From: Asticcacaulis sp. AND118
GTDB taxonomy: Bacteria; Pseudomonadota; Alphaproteobacteria; Caulobacterales; Caulobacteraceae
Direction of reading: 5' to 3'
Length of the DNA: 64,000 nucleotides
Assembly: GCF_020535245.1 (NCBI RefSeq)
Contig: NZ_CP084910.1
Location: forward strand, 534,501-598,500
The notes under the pieces are model-generated. The model made no database searches. It was given only the letters and a program-made list of their open reading frames with translations, and was not told the origin of the DNA. Position 1 is the first letter of the stretch; every line of letters begins with the position of its first letter. This document shows positions 7,996 to 18,506 of this stretch, piece after piece. Both the position numbers and the translations under genes were made by a program.

Positions 7996-9734
7996 GTCTG
8001 TCGTTGATTGTTGCCCTGCTGCTTGTGGCGGCTGTTGCCGCGTCCACGCTACGGTTGGTTCTGTGGTGGCAAAAGTCCGGAACGGAGCGGTCGCTGCCGC
8101 GTCTGGCGGCGCTGCTGGCCCTGACGCCGCTGTCGGCGGTGCTGCTTTATCTCACCCTGTTTCCGCCGCCGCTGGCCACCGCGCCGGGTACGTTGATCGT
8201 CGCTACGCGCGGCGCAAAGGCTGTCGATGCGCAGGCCGGTGATCGCGTCGTCGCCCTGCCCGAAGCGTCTGTCGCCGGAGCGGAAGGTGTGCCCGACCTG
8301 GCCACCGCGCTACGTCTCTATCCCGATGCGGCGCGCCTGACCGTGGTGGGCGAAGGCCTGACCGCGCGCGATCTGCCGTCTGCGCAGGGCCGGGCGCTGC
8401 GCTTTGCGCCGTCGCCCTTGCCGCGCGGTATCGTGCGGCTGGATCTGCCGAAGCGCGTCGCGCCGGGCGGGGCGTTCCGCGTCGGGGTGACGGTCAACGG
8501 CGTTAAGAGCGCTACGGTCGAACTGCTCGATCCGGCGGGCGTGGTGGTCGATACGCAGACGCTGGACGCCGCCGGTGCGGCGGTGCTCAGCGGTGCGGCC
8601 AGGGCCGCCGGTCCGGTGAGTTTCTCGGTGCGCGTGCGCGATGCGGCAAAGTCGGTGGTCGAAACCGCCGAAGCCCCGATCTGGGTCGATGAGGGACGGG
8701 CGGCGCGGGTGCGCGTCATCGCTGGTGCGCCGGGACCGGAGATCAAATATCTGCGCCGCTGGGCCGCCGATGCCGGCATCGACATGCAGGCGCAGTTCGC
8801 GCTGGGCGGCGGCATAGCGGCGGGCGATCCGCCGCAACCGGTGACCGCCGCGACGCTGTCAGAAACCGACCTGCTGGTCATCGATGAGCGCGGCTGGGAG
8901 GGTTTGGGCGATAGCGGACGCGCCGCGGTGGCGTCGGCGGTGCGCAGCGGCATGGGGCTTTTGCTGCGCCCGACCGCCGCGCCGTCGGACGCCACGCGCG
9001 GGCAATGGGCGGCGCTGGGCCTGCGCGTCAGCGGCACGGGTGAACCCGTCGCCGCCGCCCTGCCCATGCCGCCTGACAGCAAAGACAAGCCGCCGTCCGT
9101 CACGCGGCTGAGCCTGCGCCTGGACAGTGCCGACGGCGTGCCGCTGGCGCTCGACGGCACGCACCAGCCGCTGGGCCTGTGGCGCGCCGAAGGGCGCGGC
9201 CGCGTCGGTTTGTGGGCCGTGACCGACAGTTTCGGCCTGACGCTGAGCGGCGAAGCTGTTCGCCATCAGGACCTGTGGAGCGGCATCTTTTCGACGCTGG
9301 CGCGCCGTCCGCAAACCGCCGCGCCGACCGTCACCCCGGCGCGCGTCCATCAGCGCGTCAGCCTGTGCGGCCTGAACGGCGAGGCCGAGGTGCTCGATCC
9401 GCACGGCGGGATGTTGCGTCCGCTCGTCGATCCGGCGACGGCCGAGGCGCGCTGCGCCGCCGTCTGGCCCGCGCAGACCGGCTGGCACCTGCTGCGTGTG
9501 ACTTCAAGCGATACGGTGCAGGCCGTCCCCTTTCCCGTGCTGGCCGCCGATGCCCTGCCGGGGGTGCGGGCGCTGGAGGCGCGCGAAGCCACCTATGCGC
9601 AGGTTTCGGACGCCGCCACGCCCGTGACCGGTGCCGCAGAAGGCCGTCGCGGGGCGGCCTGGCCGTGGTTTCTGGGCGGGTTGCTGGTCAGCGGGGCGTT
9701 GTGGACGCTGGAGCGGGCGCGGCGTAAAGGCTGA
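7992..9734 (+). CDS. Large membrane-anchored protein of the MoxR/DUF58 operon
   Basis: 580 residues with two N-terminal membrane helices (SLIVALLLVAAVAAS, LLALTPLSAVLLYLTLF) and one at the C-terminus (WPWFLGGLLVSGALWTL), separated by a long alanine/valine-rich periplasmic region. The arrangement resembles BatA/GATase-like membrane proteins: the middle has LLVIDERGWEGLGDSG followed by SGMGLLLRPT, as in GATase-like domains used for complex assembly. It starts in an ATGA overlap with the previous gene and is the last gene of the operon. I cannot assign a specific function. Confidence 0.65.
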   Translation: MSLSLIVALLLVAAVAASTLRLVLWWQKSGTERSLPRLAALLALTPLSAVLLYLTLFPPPLATAPGTLIVATRGAKAVDAQAGDRVVALPEASVAGAEGVPDLATALRLYPDAARLTVVGEGLTARDLPSAQGRALRFAPSPLPRGIVRLDLPKRVAPGGAFRVGVTVNGVKSATVELLDPAGVVVDTQTLDAAGAAVLSGAARAAGPVSFSVRVRDAAKSVVETAEAPIWVDEGRAARVRVIAGAPGPEIKYLRRWAADAGIDMQAQFALGGGIAAGDPPQPVTAATLSETDLLVIDERGWEGLGDSGRAAVASAVRSGMGLLLRPTAAPSDATRGQWAALGLRVSGTGEPVAAALPMPPDSKDKPPSVTRLSLRLDSADGVPLALDGTHQPLGLWRAEGRGRVGLWAVTDSFGLTLSGEAVRHQDLWSGIFSTLARRPQTAAPTVTPARVHQRVSLCGLNGEAEVLDPHGGMLRPLVDPATAEARCAAVWPAQTGWHLLRVTSSDTVQAVPFPVLAADALPGVRALEAREATYAQVSDAATPVTGAAEGRRGAAWPWFLGGLLVSGALWTLERARRKG

Positions 9735-10046
9735 GTTTTACGGCGCTTTTAACCGGCGCGCGTCGGGGCCTCTGTCATTTTTATACCGTCCGGCCCAGCC
9801 TCCTGGAGTAAGGGAGGCCGACATGTTCAACTCATCGTGCTGGCGCTGGATGCGCCGACGCTCGGCTTAAACGAAGGCTTCAGCGCCGGGCAGATGATCC
9901 GCGCGCTGGAAGGCCATGTGCGGGCCCGTGCGGAGGCAACGGGCCGCTACACCCCGCGACGGGCGGCGGGGGGAGTCTGATCCGGGGTAGCGAGTCGTAT
10001 TTCATCCTTATCTCTGCGTCTTCAAAAAGGGAGGCAGAAAGTACAG
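9735..10046. other. Gene-free interval with possible gene remnant
   Basis: 312 bases between the membrane-protein operon and the LOV kinase. A frame at about 9831-9980 reads LIVLALDAPTLGLNEGFSAG and continues to GQMIRALEGHVRARAEATGRY before a TGA. It has plausible codon use but no convincing start, so it may be the tail of a decayed gene. No clear terminator was seen. The last 20 bases hold GGGAGGCAGAAAG, which serves as the ribosome site of the next gene. Confidence 0.4.
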
Positions 10047-11897
<1,851 letters not shown>

Positions 11898-11905
11898 ACG
11901 GCGGC

Positions 11906-12427
11906 TTATTCGACCGCAATGCCCTTGCGTTCGTAAAGCTCGGCCAGCGTCATGCCCTTGCCGTCCTCGCGCGCCTTAAGCACGCTGTTGTCGTCGATCA
12001 TTTCGCCGCAGGCTTCGCACTTGAGCGTGGTGATAAAACGGTCGGTGCAGTCGTCGTGGACCAGTTCGAAAAAGGGGCCGTCCTCATCGTCATAGATGTG
12101 TTCCCGGCCCCAGCCGTACAGCGCGACCAGCACGCCCTTCAGGCTGCGGCCCTTGTCCGTCAGGACGTATTCGTGGCGCAACGGGCGTTCGGAATAGGGG
12201 ACGGCCTCCATCAGACCCAGCGCCACCAGACGCTTCAGGCGCGCGGCCAGAACATTGCGCGCCACACCCAGACTTTTCTGCCATTGCTCGAAGCGTTTGT
12301 ACCCCAGAAAGGCATTTCTCACGATGAGAAGGGTCCAGGGTTCACCTACGATGTCCACCGCCGCGGCAATGGCGCACCTTTCGCTGGAATAGTCAGCCGA
12401 ACGTCCCATAAATTCGTTTCTTTTCAT
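11906..12427 (-). CDS. HxlR-family winged-helix regulator
   Basis: About 173 residues. The body matches HxlR/MarR-like regulators: CAIAAAVDIVGEPWTLLIVRNAFLG, then RFEQWQKSLGVARNVLAARLKRLVALGLM (the wHTH recognition region) and HEYVLTDKGRSL (each quoted in part). A C-terminal extension holds CEACGEMIDD, a possible metal-binding CxxC. The gene is tail-to-tail with the LOV kinase with only 8 bases between the stops. The start could be 12427 or 12409; neither has a strong ribosome site, although AAAAGAAACGAA precedes 12409. The target genes are unknown. Confidence 0.85.
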   Translation of the reverse strand: MKRNEFMGRSADYSSERCAIAAAVDIVGEPWTLLIVRNAFLGYKRFEQWQKSLGVARNVLAARLKRLVALGLMEAVPYSERPLRHEYVLTDKGRSLKGVLVALYGWGREHIYDDEDGPFFELVHDDCTDRFITTLKCEACGEMIDDNSVLKAREDGKGMTLAELYERKGIAVE

Positions 12428-12596
12428 CTGCGCGACGCCGCAATTGCGTCGCAACACCCCATGCCCAAGGCTTAAGGACAGGGGGTTGATGAAAACCTAA
12501 AATTTAAAGCTAATAAGGCCGTAGACTGCCTTTAATTCCAAAAAACAGGAATATCTCAAGCGTCTGGGTAAGTATTCACCACAGCGTTGCTTTACC

Positions 12597-13088
12597 TTAC
12601 GGATTAAAGGCAAACAGGGTGGCCACCGCACGGCTCAGGCGTACTTCGTCGCTGCGCACGAAGTCCTGATCGAAGGCTTCGCCGTTCCAGTGCACCAGCA
12701 CCGTGACGCCTTCGTCCAGCGACAGGATCAGGCCGTCGGTCTGCGTCCGGATGTCGCCGCCGCAGTGATCGGCGAAGCTGCCGCAATCGACCTGATAGGT
12801 GGCGGCCGGGGCGCGCTGCACCTGCGCGGCCAGACGGGCATCGAGGCTGATGACCTTGACCTCTTCACCGCCGCCCAGACGCATGTAGACGGCCTGACGG
12901 TCGCCGTCCTCGGCGCTGAACACCACGTCGTCCAGACGGCCGTCGCCGTCGAAATCGCCCTTGAGCGAGGCCGACAGACCGGTGAAGGGAGCCTTGGACA
13001 CATCGGCGCGCAGATCGGCCGCAGACGCCGGGACGAGGCCCGAAGCCGCTAACATAATACCCACAACCGCCGAAATCAGCGCCCGCAT
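12597..13088 (-). CDS. Exported protein with FG-GAP/VCBS-like calcium motif
   Basis: 163 residues with a signal peptide (MRALISAVVGIMLAASGLVPASA, cleavage after ASA). The mature part contains GDFDGDGRLDDVVF, the Dx[DN]xDG loop of integrin-type FG-GAP/VCBS repeats, present once. Two cysteines (VDCGSFADHCGG) could form a disulfide. It is probably periplasmic or secreted; I cannot name the function. Confidence 0.7.
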   Translation of the reverse strand: MRALISAVVGIMLAASGLVPASAADLRADVSKAPFTGLSASLKGDFDGDGRLDDVVFSAEDGDRQAVYMRLGGGEEVKVISLDARLAAQVQRAPAATYQVDCGSFADHCGGDIRTQTDGLILSLDEGVTVLVHWNGEAFDQDFVRSDEVRLSRAVATLFAFNP

Positions 13089-13394
13089 CCGTTCGTCTCC
13101 CTTATCCCTGCGGCCCTGTTATCCCGTATGAGCACAGGATGCGCCGCTTCTTCCTGTCTATAAGCAGGATCAGTGCCAACCACTGCCACAAAGGTTAACG
13201 GCGGTAAAGCGCTTTCGTTAACCAATCACGCGATTGAGAGGATTGGGATTTTCGGAGATTTTGAATAACGCGGTTAACGCTGGTTGTTCCGAACCGGGAC
13301 CGGTTCAAGCGCATTCCGAAAAGTGGAACGCACTTTTCGGATACAAATGCGCGTCAAACAGAATCGTAAACAGGGCTTCGATTAGAAGCGCTGT
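13089..13394. other. Intergenic region with promoter space and repeats
   Basis: 306 bases upstream of the exported VCBS-like gene and downstream of the next minus-strand gene. It contains several GTTAAC motifs (about 13194, 13217, 13271), the palindromic repeat at 13309-13352 and a hairpin (CGTAAACAG...CTGTTTACG, about 13364-13399) that overlaps the end of the neighbouring gene and may end its transcript. I see no further gene. Confidence 0.6.
13309..13352. repeat. Palindromic repeat, CCGAAAAGTGC family
   Basis: A near-perfect copy: GCGCATTCCGAAAAGTG on the left and CACTTTTCGG...ATGCGC on the right, with GAACG in the middle. It is followed by GTCAAACAGAATC, comparable to the GGCAAAACAA tail of the copy at 57.9 kb. 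Confidence 0.9.
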
Positions 13395-14657
13395 TTACGG
13401 TTTCAGTTTGATCTCGCCGATCACCACGGGGGCGGGGGTGTCGCGTTTGATATTGCCCTTGTCGTCGAATTCCGACCACTGGCTGCGCGCCACGAAGACG
13501 AAGCGGTCACCGATCACCTGACCGCCGGTCGGCTCCTCCAGTTCGGGCTGACCGCGCAGCAGGACCTCGGTGGTTTCCACCGCACTCCAGTCGGCATTCA
13601 TTTTCAGGCGCAGGATGCGGTTGGGCTTGAAGCCGTTCTGCACCGCGATCAGGTCGTTGCCGTATCGATAAAGTCCGTCGAGGCCGAGCAACACCGTATC
13701 CGCCGGGGCCTTCAGCCGCGCCAGCGTGCCGGTGGTCAGGTCGATGCGATAGAGCCCCGAGGCATAGTCGGCGACGATCAGCACGGTGGCGTCGGCGTTT
13801 TCGCTCAGCCCCTGCGGCGAGCCGAGATAGCCTTCGGGGATAAGCACCTGTAACGGGCCCTGATAGCCGGTGAGGCGTAAAACTTCGCCTGTATTGCCGT
13901 CGGAGACGTAGAGGTCTTCCTTACCCGCGTGCAGGTCCGACAGGCGGCGATCGGGCCGCTTGTCCTCGAATTGCGCCCGTATCTTGCCAGTGGCCGGATC
14001 GACCTTGATGATCTTCGAAACGACTTTGGCGTCCGGCGCATAGCCCACGGTCTGACGCGAGGCGGCGGTCGAGGCCCACAGCGCGCCGTCTTTCAGTGCG
14101 ATGGCATTGGCCGCCACCCCGGCGCGCAGGGACAGGCGTTGGTCGATGCCGGCGGCGCTGACCGGGCCGACCGCGCCGTTACGCAGGCTGGTCCCCAACA
14201 GCGTGCCGTCGTCCATGGCAGCGACGCCCTCGATCAGGTTCAGGCCTTCGACGCGATGCAAAACGCTCAGGCTGCCGATGCGGCGGGTATTCTCCGCCTG
14301 CAGCGACTCCAGATCGGCGTCCCAGAGGGTATTGAATTCCGGATAGCGCCCCAGATCGAGGACCAGGCCGCGCGTGAGGTAGTCGATCAGCGCGGCGCGC
14401 GCGACCGGCCTGCGCTTCAGTTCCAGCGCCGCCTGCGCCCGCAACAGCAGGACGGAGGGCGAATCCGGGATGATCTCGCCGGCCTGCGTCAACCGGTCCA
14501 GCGCCGTCTGACGGTCGTTCTTCTGCAACGCCGCCATGCCCTCGGCGCGCAGGGCGTGGAAGCGGCCGAGGTCCGAGGCCGGATCGACCTTCTGCGCCGC
14601 CACAGGGGTAGCCACTACCGCCGCCAGCAGCGCCAGCGTGATCAGGGAAGTCTTCAT
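13395..14657 (-). CDS. Exported protein with TPR-like start and beta-propeller-like body
   Basis: 420 residues with a signal peptide (MKTSLITLALLAAVVATPVAAQ). Residues of about 25-110 look like TPR helices (FHALRAEGMAALQKNDRQTA, LLLRAQAALELKR). The rest has repeated short blades with aromatic/glycine patterns (LYVSDGNTGEVLRL, VLIVADYASGLYRIDL, LLGLDGLYRYGNDLIAVQNG, quoted in part) as in SMP-30/gluconolactonase-type propellers. It is probably periplasmic. No enzyme residues can be named with confidence. Its gene end lies inside a hairpin that may act as a terminator. Confidence 0.65.
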   Translation of the reverse strand: MKTSLITLALLAAVVATPVAAQKVDPASDLGRFHALRAEGMAALQKNDRQTALDRLTQAGEIIPDSPSVLLLRAQAALELKRRPVARAALIDYLTRGLVLDLGRYPEFNTLWDADLESLQAENTRRIGSLSVLHRVEGLNLIEGVAAMDDGTLLGTSLRNGAVGPVSAAGIDQRLSLRAGVAANAIALKDGALWASTAASRQTVGYAPDAKVVSKIIKVDPATGKIRAQFEDKRPDRRLSDLHAGKEDLYVSDGNTGEVLRLTGYQGPLQVLIPEGYLGSPQGLSENADATVLIVADYASGLYRIDLTTGTLARLKAPADTVLLGLDGLYRYGNDLIAVQNGFKPNRILRLKMNADWSAVETTEVLLRGQPELEEPTGGQVIGDRFVFVARSQWSEFDDKGNIKRDTPAPVVIGEIKLKP

Positions 14658-14695
14658 CCGGTCTTGTCTCTCTATCTGCGCCCCGCGCAGAACCT

Positions 14696-14740
14696 AGAGC
14701 GAATTTCTCTCAGATTGAATCGAAATTTCGCTCTGGATTT
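14696..14740. repeat. AGAGCGAATTTC hairpin with a GAATC site
   Basis: The arms AGAGCGAATTTC (about 14697-14708) and GAAATTTCGCTCT (about 14724-14736) flank TCTCAGATTGAATC. The sequence resembles the second palindrome of the composite repeats at 25.9 and 45.7 kb. It lies between the Lrp gene and the exported propeller gene, in the promoter space of the latter. Confidence 0.6.
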
Positions 14741-14777
14741 CGGGTTTTACCGCATTCGGCCTCAGCGGGTCGACGGC

Positions 14778-15269
14778 TTAGCCATCCGCCCCCGGCACGA
14801 CAAGCTTCAACGGCAGGGCTGTGGTCGTTTTCACCGAGCGGATGACGATGCGGCTCTCGATCGCCGAAACGAGGTCCGAGGCCAGCAGTTTGTCGCGCAT
14901 GAAGTCGTCATAGGCGTGCATGTCGCGGGTGACGATGCGCAGCATATAGTCTTCGCGGCCCGTCACCGTGGCGCAGGAGACGATCTCCGGCCATTCGGCC
15001 AGCCGCGCCTCGAAGGCTTCCAGATTCTCGCGCGAAGGCAGGGACAGCTTGACCGCCGCATAGACCTCGAAGCCGAGGCCCAGTTGGTCGGGCTCCAGCA
15101 GGGTCACACGTTTGCGGATGACGCCGATGTCTTCGAGTCGTTTCAGCCGCCGCCAGCACGGCGAGGGGGAGAGATTGACCTTTTCGGCGATCTCGGCCAC
15201 CGACAGGTTGGCGTCCTCCTGCACGAGGGTCAGAATACGCGCGTCCAATTCGTCGATATCTGCGGACAC
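14778..15269 (-). CDS. Lrp/AsnC-family transcriptional regulator
   Basis: About 163 residues, the usual length. The N-terminal HTH is clear (DELDARILTLVQEDANLSVAEIAEKVNLSPSPCWRRLKRLE, quoted here only to mark AEIAEKVNLSPSPCWRR), followed by the RAM ligand domain with VTGREDYMLRIVTRDMHAYD (VTGREDYML). I chose the GTG at 15269 because GGCAGGGGGCAAAG precedes it and the protein then begins just before the conserved DELDxxIL. An ATG at 15320 would add 17 residues. Lrp regulators respond to amino acids, and the divergent neighbour is a glycosyltransferase. The specific regulon is unknown. Confidence 0.9.
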   Translation of the reverse strand: MSADIDELDARILTLVQEDANLSVAEIAEKVNLSPSPCWRRLKRLEDIGVIRKRVTLLEPDQLGLGFEVYAAVKLSLPSRENLEAFEARLAEWPEIVSCATVTGREDYMLRIVTRDMHAYDDFMRDKLLASDLVSAIESRIVIRSVKTTTALPLKLVVPGADG

Positions 15270-15461
15270 CTTTGCCCCCTGCCTGCCTTTTTGTGGAAAG
15301 TCATTTCTATAAGAGCGCATCCTGTAAAAAAATCCACCCTTAATCCGTCGGCTGATCGTTAAGGCGCTGAGAAAATCCTCCCTTTGACGCCCAAGGCGTT
15401 TTTCGGGGCTTTTCGCTGCGGGTGGCTGAGGGTAAACCGGTAGATCAGGACGGGAGGCCCG

Positions 15462-16490
15462 ATGCGTATTCTCAATCTGATGCTGGCCAGGGGACGCGGC
15501 GGGCTGGAAGGCATGGCGCGACGCTATCATGAGGCGCTGACGGCCGAAGGCTTCGAGGTGCTGAGCGTCGGCCACGCCAAGGGGCTGCTGGCCGAGACAG
15601 TCAGGCCGGCGCAGTTCGCCCCGCTCAACAGCGGTTTTACCGGCGACCCTCTGGCGGCGCTGACGCTGAAAGGGCTGGCCAAACGCTTCAAAGCCGATCT
15701 GATCCTCGCCCATGGCAACCGCGCCATCGCTCTGGCCGGGCATCCCTTCGCGGGTTCAGGCGCGAAAACGCTCGGGGTGGTGCACAATTTCCGCTTCAAG
15801 CCGACCTTGACCAGAGTCCGCGCCGCCATCGCTGTCTCACCCGCCGTGCATGAAGCCATCCGCGCGCGCTATCCGCGCCTGGAAACGCACCTGCTGGAGA
15901 ATTTCACGCCGCTGGTCATGCACCCGGTCAAGACCTTCCCGCTCGATGCGCCGCGCATCGGCTCGCTGGGGCGGCTGCACGTCAACAAGGGGTTCGACGT
16001 GCTGATCCGCGCGGCGTCTGTCTTGCGCGACCGGGGCACGGACGTGTCGCTGGTCATCGCCGGGGACGGGCCGGAAAAAGAGGCGCTGAACACACTGATC
16101 GCCGACCTCAGGCTTGAGGACCGCGTGGCGTTATTGGGGTGGATCGAGCCGCCGGACGGGTTTCTGGCCTCGCTCGACCTGTTCGTCCTGTCGTCGCGCG
16201 TCGAGCCGTTCGGGCTGGTGGTGGCCGAAGCCATGGCCGCCGGCGCGCCGATCGTCTCCACGCGCATCGACGGCCCGCGCCATATCCTGCGCGATGGCGA
16301 GTTGGCCGGCATGGTCCCGCCCGAAGACCCGCAGGCGCTGGCCGACGCGATTGAAGCGGTGGCGAAGGACTGGCTGCCCGTGCTCGACCGCGCCTGTCAT
16401 GCGCAGGCCCATGCGCTGGAAACCTACGGCCTGATCGCGGGTCATGCGCGGCTCAAAAGCCTTATCAACCGGTTTCAGCCCGAAAACTGA
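15462..16490 (+). CDS. GT4-family glycosyltransferase
   Basis: 342 residues with a two-lobe GT-B organisation. The N-lobe starts MRILNLMLARGRGGLEGMA, the donor-side lobe starts IGSLGRLHVNKGFDVLIRA, then LVIAGDGPEKEAL, and the sugar-nucleotide motif is SRVEPFGLVVAEAMAAGAPIV (E..FGLVVAEAMA), all standard GT4 landmarks. It should act at the cytoplasmic face on a lipid or polysaccharide acceptor. The ribosome site GGGAGG lies 6 bases before the ATG. It is divergent from the Lrp gene, with 190 bases of shared promoter space. The acceptor cannot be predicted. Confidence 0.9.
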   Translation: MRILNLMLARGRGGLEGMARRYHEALTAEGFEVLSVGHAKGLLAETVRPAQFAPLNSGFTGDPLAALTLKGLAKRFKADLILAHGNRAIALAGHPFAGSGAKTLGVVHNFRFKPTLTRVRAAIAVSPAVHEAIRARYPRLETHLLENFTPLVMHPVKTFPLDAPRIGSLGRLHVNKGFDVLIRAASVLRDRGTDVSLVIAGDGPEKEALNTLIADLRLEDRVALLGWIEPPDGFLASLDLFVLSSRVEPFGLVVAEAMAAGAPIVSTRIDGPRHILRDGELAGMVPPEDPQALADAIEAVAKDWLPVLDRACHAQAHALETYGLIAGHARLKSLINRFQPEN

Positions 16491-16578
16491 AAAAGCGGAC
16501 TTGAACCCCCGCATCAATTTGGATATAGCGGGCGCCTTCGCAAGACGTGGACCTCCGTCCGCCGGCGAAGATGCGGCT

Positions 16579-16655
16579 GGTTGGGTAGCTCAGATGGTTA
16601 GAGCGGTGGATTCATAACCCACAGGTCGGCGGTTCGATCCCGCCTCCAACCACCA
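16579..16655 (+). tRNA. tRNA-Met (CAT), elongator type
   Basis: A 77-base cloverleaf. The acceptor strand GGTTGGG pairs with TCCAACC (last pair G-T), the D arm is GCTCAGATGGTTAGAGC, the anticodon CAT is at 16613-16615 in GATTCATAACCC, the T arm is CGGCGGTTCGATCCCGCC, and the discriminator A is followed by an encoded CCA. The paired first base argues against initiator tRNA. A CAT anticodon could also be the lysidine-modified tRNA-Ile, but the body looks like Met. It is convergent with mnmA, 12 bases from that gene's stop. Confidence 0.93.
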
Positions 16656-16667
16656 CCTTCTCTCTCA

Positions 16668-17903
16668 TTATGCTTTGTAGTCGACGGCGCGGGTGCGTTC
16701 GATAAAGCCGCCGCCCAGAACGCGGTCTTCGTCCGCCGGGTCGTACAGCACGCAGGCCTGACCGGGCGCGACGCCTTCTTCCGACGTGTCGAACACGACC
16801 TCGACCTGACCGTCATGGAGGCTCAGGCGGGCCGGGACCGGCGGGCGGGTCGAGCGGACGCGCGCCAGCACCGGCAGGCCCGCTTCGGCGGCGGCTTCGA
16901 GCGTCTCATGATCGCCCAGCCAGTTGGTTTCCTTCATCACCAGGGCGGCGGTGTTCAGGGCTTCACGCGGGCCGACGATGACGCGGCGCGCCTCGGCGTC
17001 GAGCTTGATGACGAACAGGGGCTCGCCCACGGCGATATTGAGGCCGCGGCGCTGACCGATGGTGTAGCCGGTGATGCCCTCATGCCGGCCCAGCACGCGC
17101 CCGTCCAGATGCACGATGTCGCCGGCCTCGCGGCCTTGCGGGCGCAGGCGGTCGATCAGGGTGGTGTACTTGCCTTCCGGCACGAAACAGATGTCCTGCG
17201 AGTCCGGCTTGGCGGCGACGTTCAGCCCCATCTGGCGCGCGATGTCGCGCACCTGCGGCTTGGGGATGTCGGCCAGCGGAAAGCGCAGGAAGTCGAGCTG
17301 ATCGCGGGTGGTGGCGAACAGGAAGTAGGACTGATCACGGTTGCGGTCGACGGCGCGGCGCAGCTCGGCGCGGTTTGCCCCGGAAGATTTGGAAACTACG
17401 GCGCGCTCGACATAGTGACCGGTGGCCATAGCCTCGGCCCCCAGATCACGGGCGACGTCGAGCAGGTCGCGGAACTTGACCGTCTGGTTGCAGCGGATGC
17501 ACGGCACAGGGGTTTCGCCGCGCAGATAGGAGTCGGCGAATTCCTCGATCACCGAGTCCTTGAAGCGGCTCTCGTAGTCGAGGACGTAGTGGGCGATGCC
17601 GATCTTTTCGGCGGCGATGCGCGCGTCGTGAATGTCCTGACCGGCGCAGCAGGCCCCGGTCTTTTTCAACGCCTGACCGTGATCGTAGAGCTGAAGCGTG
17701 ACGCCGATGACCTCATAACCCGCCGCGTGCAGAAGGGCGGCGGCGACCGAAGAGTCCACTCCGCCCGACATGGCGGCGACCACGCGTGCGCCTTGCGGCA
17801 GGCCGACGCTCTTGCGCACGCTTTCGATCGCCTCGCCAAGGTCGGCGGCGTCGAAAACGGGTACGGGGCAGGCGGCGGCAGAGGGACTAACAGGGGCGTT
17901 CAT
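16668..17903 (-). CDS. mnmA: tRNA-specific 2-thiouridylase MnmA
   Basis: 411 residues. The PP-loop is [16 protein letters not shown]. The catalytic cysteines lie in [13 protein letters not shown] and [13 protein letters not shown], with GHYVERA between them and TIGQRRGL in the second half, as in MnmA. It places sulfur on U34 of tRNAs for Lys, Glu and Gln in the cytoplasm, taking it from a relay. The N-terminal extension of about 30 residues before the PP-loop is common in alphaproteobacteria. It stands alone, convergent with the tRNA-Met gene. Confidence 0.96.
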   Translation of the reverse strand: MNAPVSPSAAACPVPVFDAADLGEAIESVRKSVGLPQGARVVAAMSGGVDSSVAAALLHAAGYEVIGVTLQLYDHGQALKKTGACCAGQDIHDARIAAEKIGIAHYVLDYESRFKDSVIEEFADSYLRGETPVPCIRCNQTVKFRDLLDVARDLGAEAMATGHYVERAVVSKSSGANRAELRRAVDRNRDQSYFLFATTRDQLDFLRFPLADIPKPQVRDIARQMGLNVAAKPDSQDICFVPEGKYTTLIDRLRPQGREAGDIVHLDGRVLGRHEGITGYTIGQRRGLNIAVGEPLFVIKLDAEARRVIVGPREALNTAALVMKETNWLGDHETLEAAAEAGLPVLARVRSTRPPVPARLSLHDGQVEVVFDTSEEGVAPGQACVLYDPADEDRVLGGGFIERTRAVDYKA

Positions 17904-17963
17904 GGGGCGCTAGATAAGGCTTTTGGCGACAAAAGAGTAGGGGGCGTGCGGAAGTATTTATTT

Positions 17964-18226
17964 TATACCTCCCCGACTTGTCGGGGTATAGCGCCAGCGA
18001 AAGTATAGCTTTCGCCAGCGATGGGACCATTTGCGAAGCGAATGGTGGTGGGGTGAGCAGGCGGACGGTCCGGGGGAGCGTTCGGTATGCGCAAGGCGCC
18101 GTAGGCATAGTTCAGCACGCTCGGTTTAAGAAAGAACCCCCACCACCACATCCGCATCGGCGGTCCGATCACCTGCTTTCAGCAGGCTCGTGCGGTCCCC
18201 CTCCCCAGTGAACTGGGGAGGTATAA
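17964..18226. repeat. Inverted-repeat element, TATACCTCCCC/GGGGAGGTATA ends
   Basis: The ends are TATACCTCCCCGAC and CTGGGGAGGTATA. Inside is a second inverted pair (GGTGGTGGGGT near 18045 and ACCCCCACCACCACA near 18138) and a block CACCTGCTTTCAGCAGGCTCGTGCGGTCCCC. The latter block is repeated almost exactly in the element at 40759-40939. No transposase gene is seen; it looks like a non-autonomous, MITE-like element. Confidence 0.75.
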
Positions 18227-18245
18227 GAAATGCGTCCCAAAACAG

Positions 18246-18275
18246 AAGGCCCCGTCCGCAGACGGGGCCTTTTTG
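18246..18275. terminator. Rho-independent terminator
   Basis: Stem AAGGCCCCGTC / GACGGGGCCTT with loop CGCA and TTTTTG behind it on the plus strand. On the minus strand the stem is followed by CTGTTTT, so it can also end the flgK-flgL transcript. Confidence 0.85.
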
Positions 18276-18506
18276 CTTTCATCCCGAATGGGCTGTTCAG
18301 GTGACGGTACGGACGTTTTGGGGCGACGATCCGGCGGGAGGGCATCCCGGGTTTTCATCTCAAAACGTTCATTCCGCCGACGTGAGCGGCGCTGCATTCC
18401 GATGGCCCCACGCGGGGTCTTTCCTGTGGTTTAACCACGTCGTTACAATACACCCGCGCGCCTTGTGGATAAATTCACAAAGCGGTGAGCGGTATGAGGA
18501 TAATGT

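Larger units (their letters stand above)
17904..18506. other. Gene-free interval between mnmA and flgL
   Basis: 603 bases. It holds a 263-base inverted-repeat element (17964-18226), a strong hairpin terminator (18246-18275) and about 230 bases of unassigned sequence before the flgL stop. Open frames here are short and follow the repeat arms, so I do not call genes. Confidence 0.7.

Noticed and set aside
9787-9980. Short frame ending RALEGHVRARAEATGRY
   Set aside because: Looks coding in composition but has no start, ribosome site or recognisable family, so it is noted only as a possible remnant in the interval entry.
17904-18506. CRISPR-like or small-RNA array in the repeat-rich gap
   Set aside because: The repeats are inverted arms of one element, not evenly spaced direct repeats with unique spacers.
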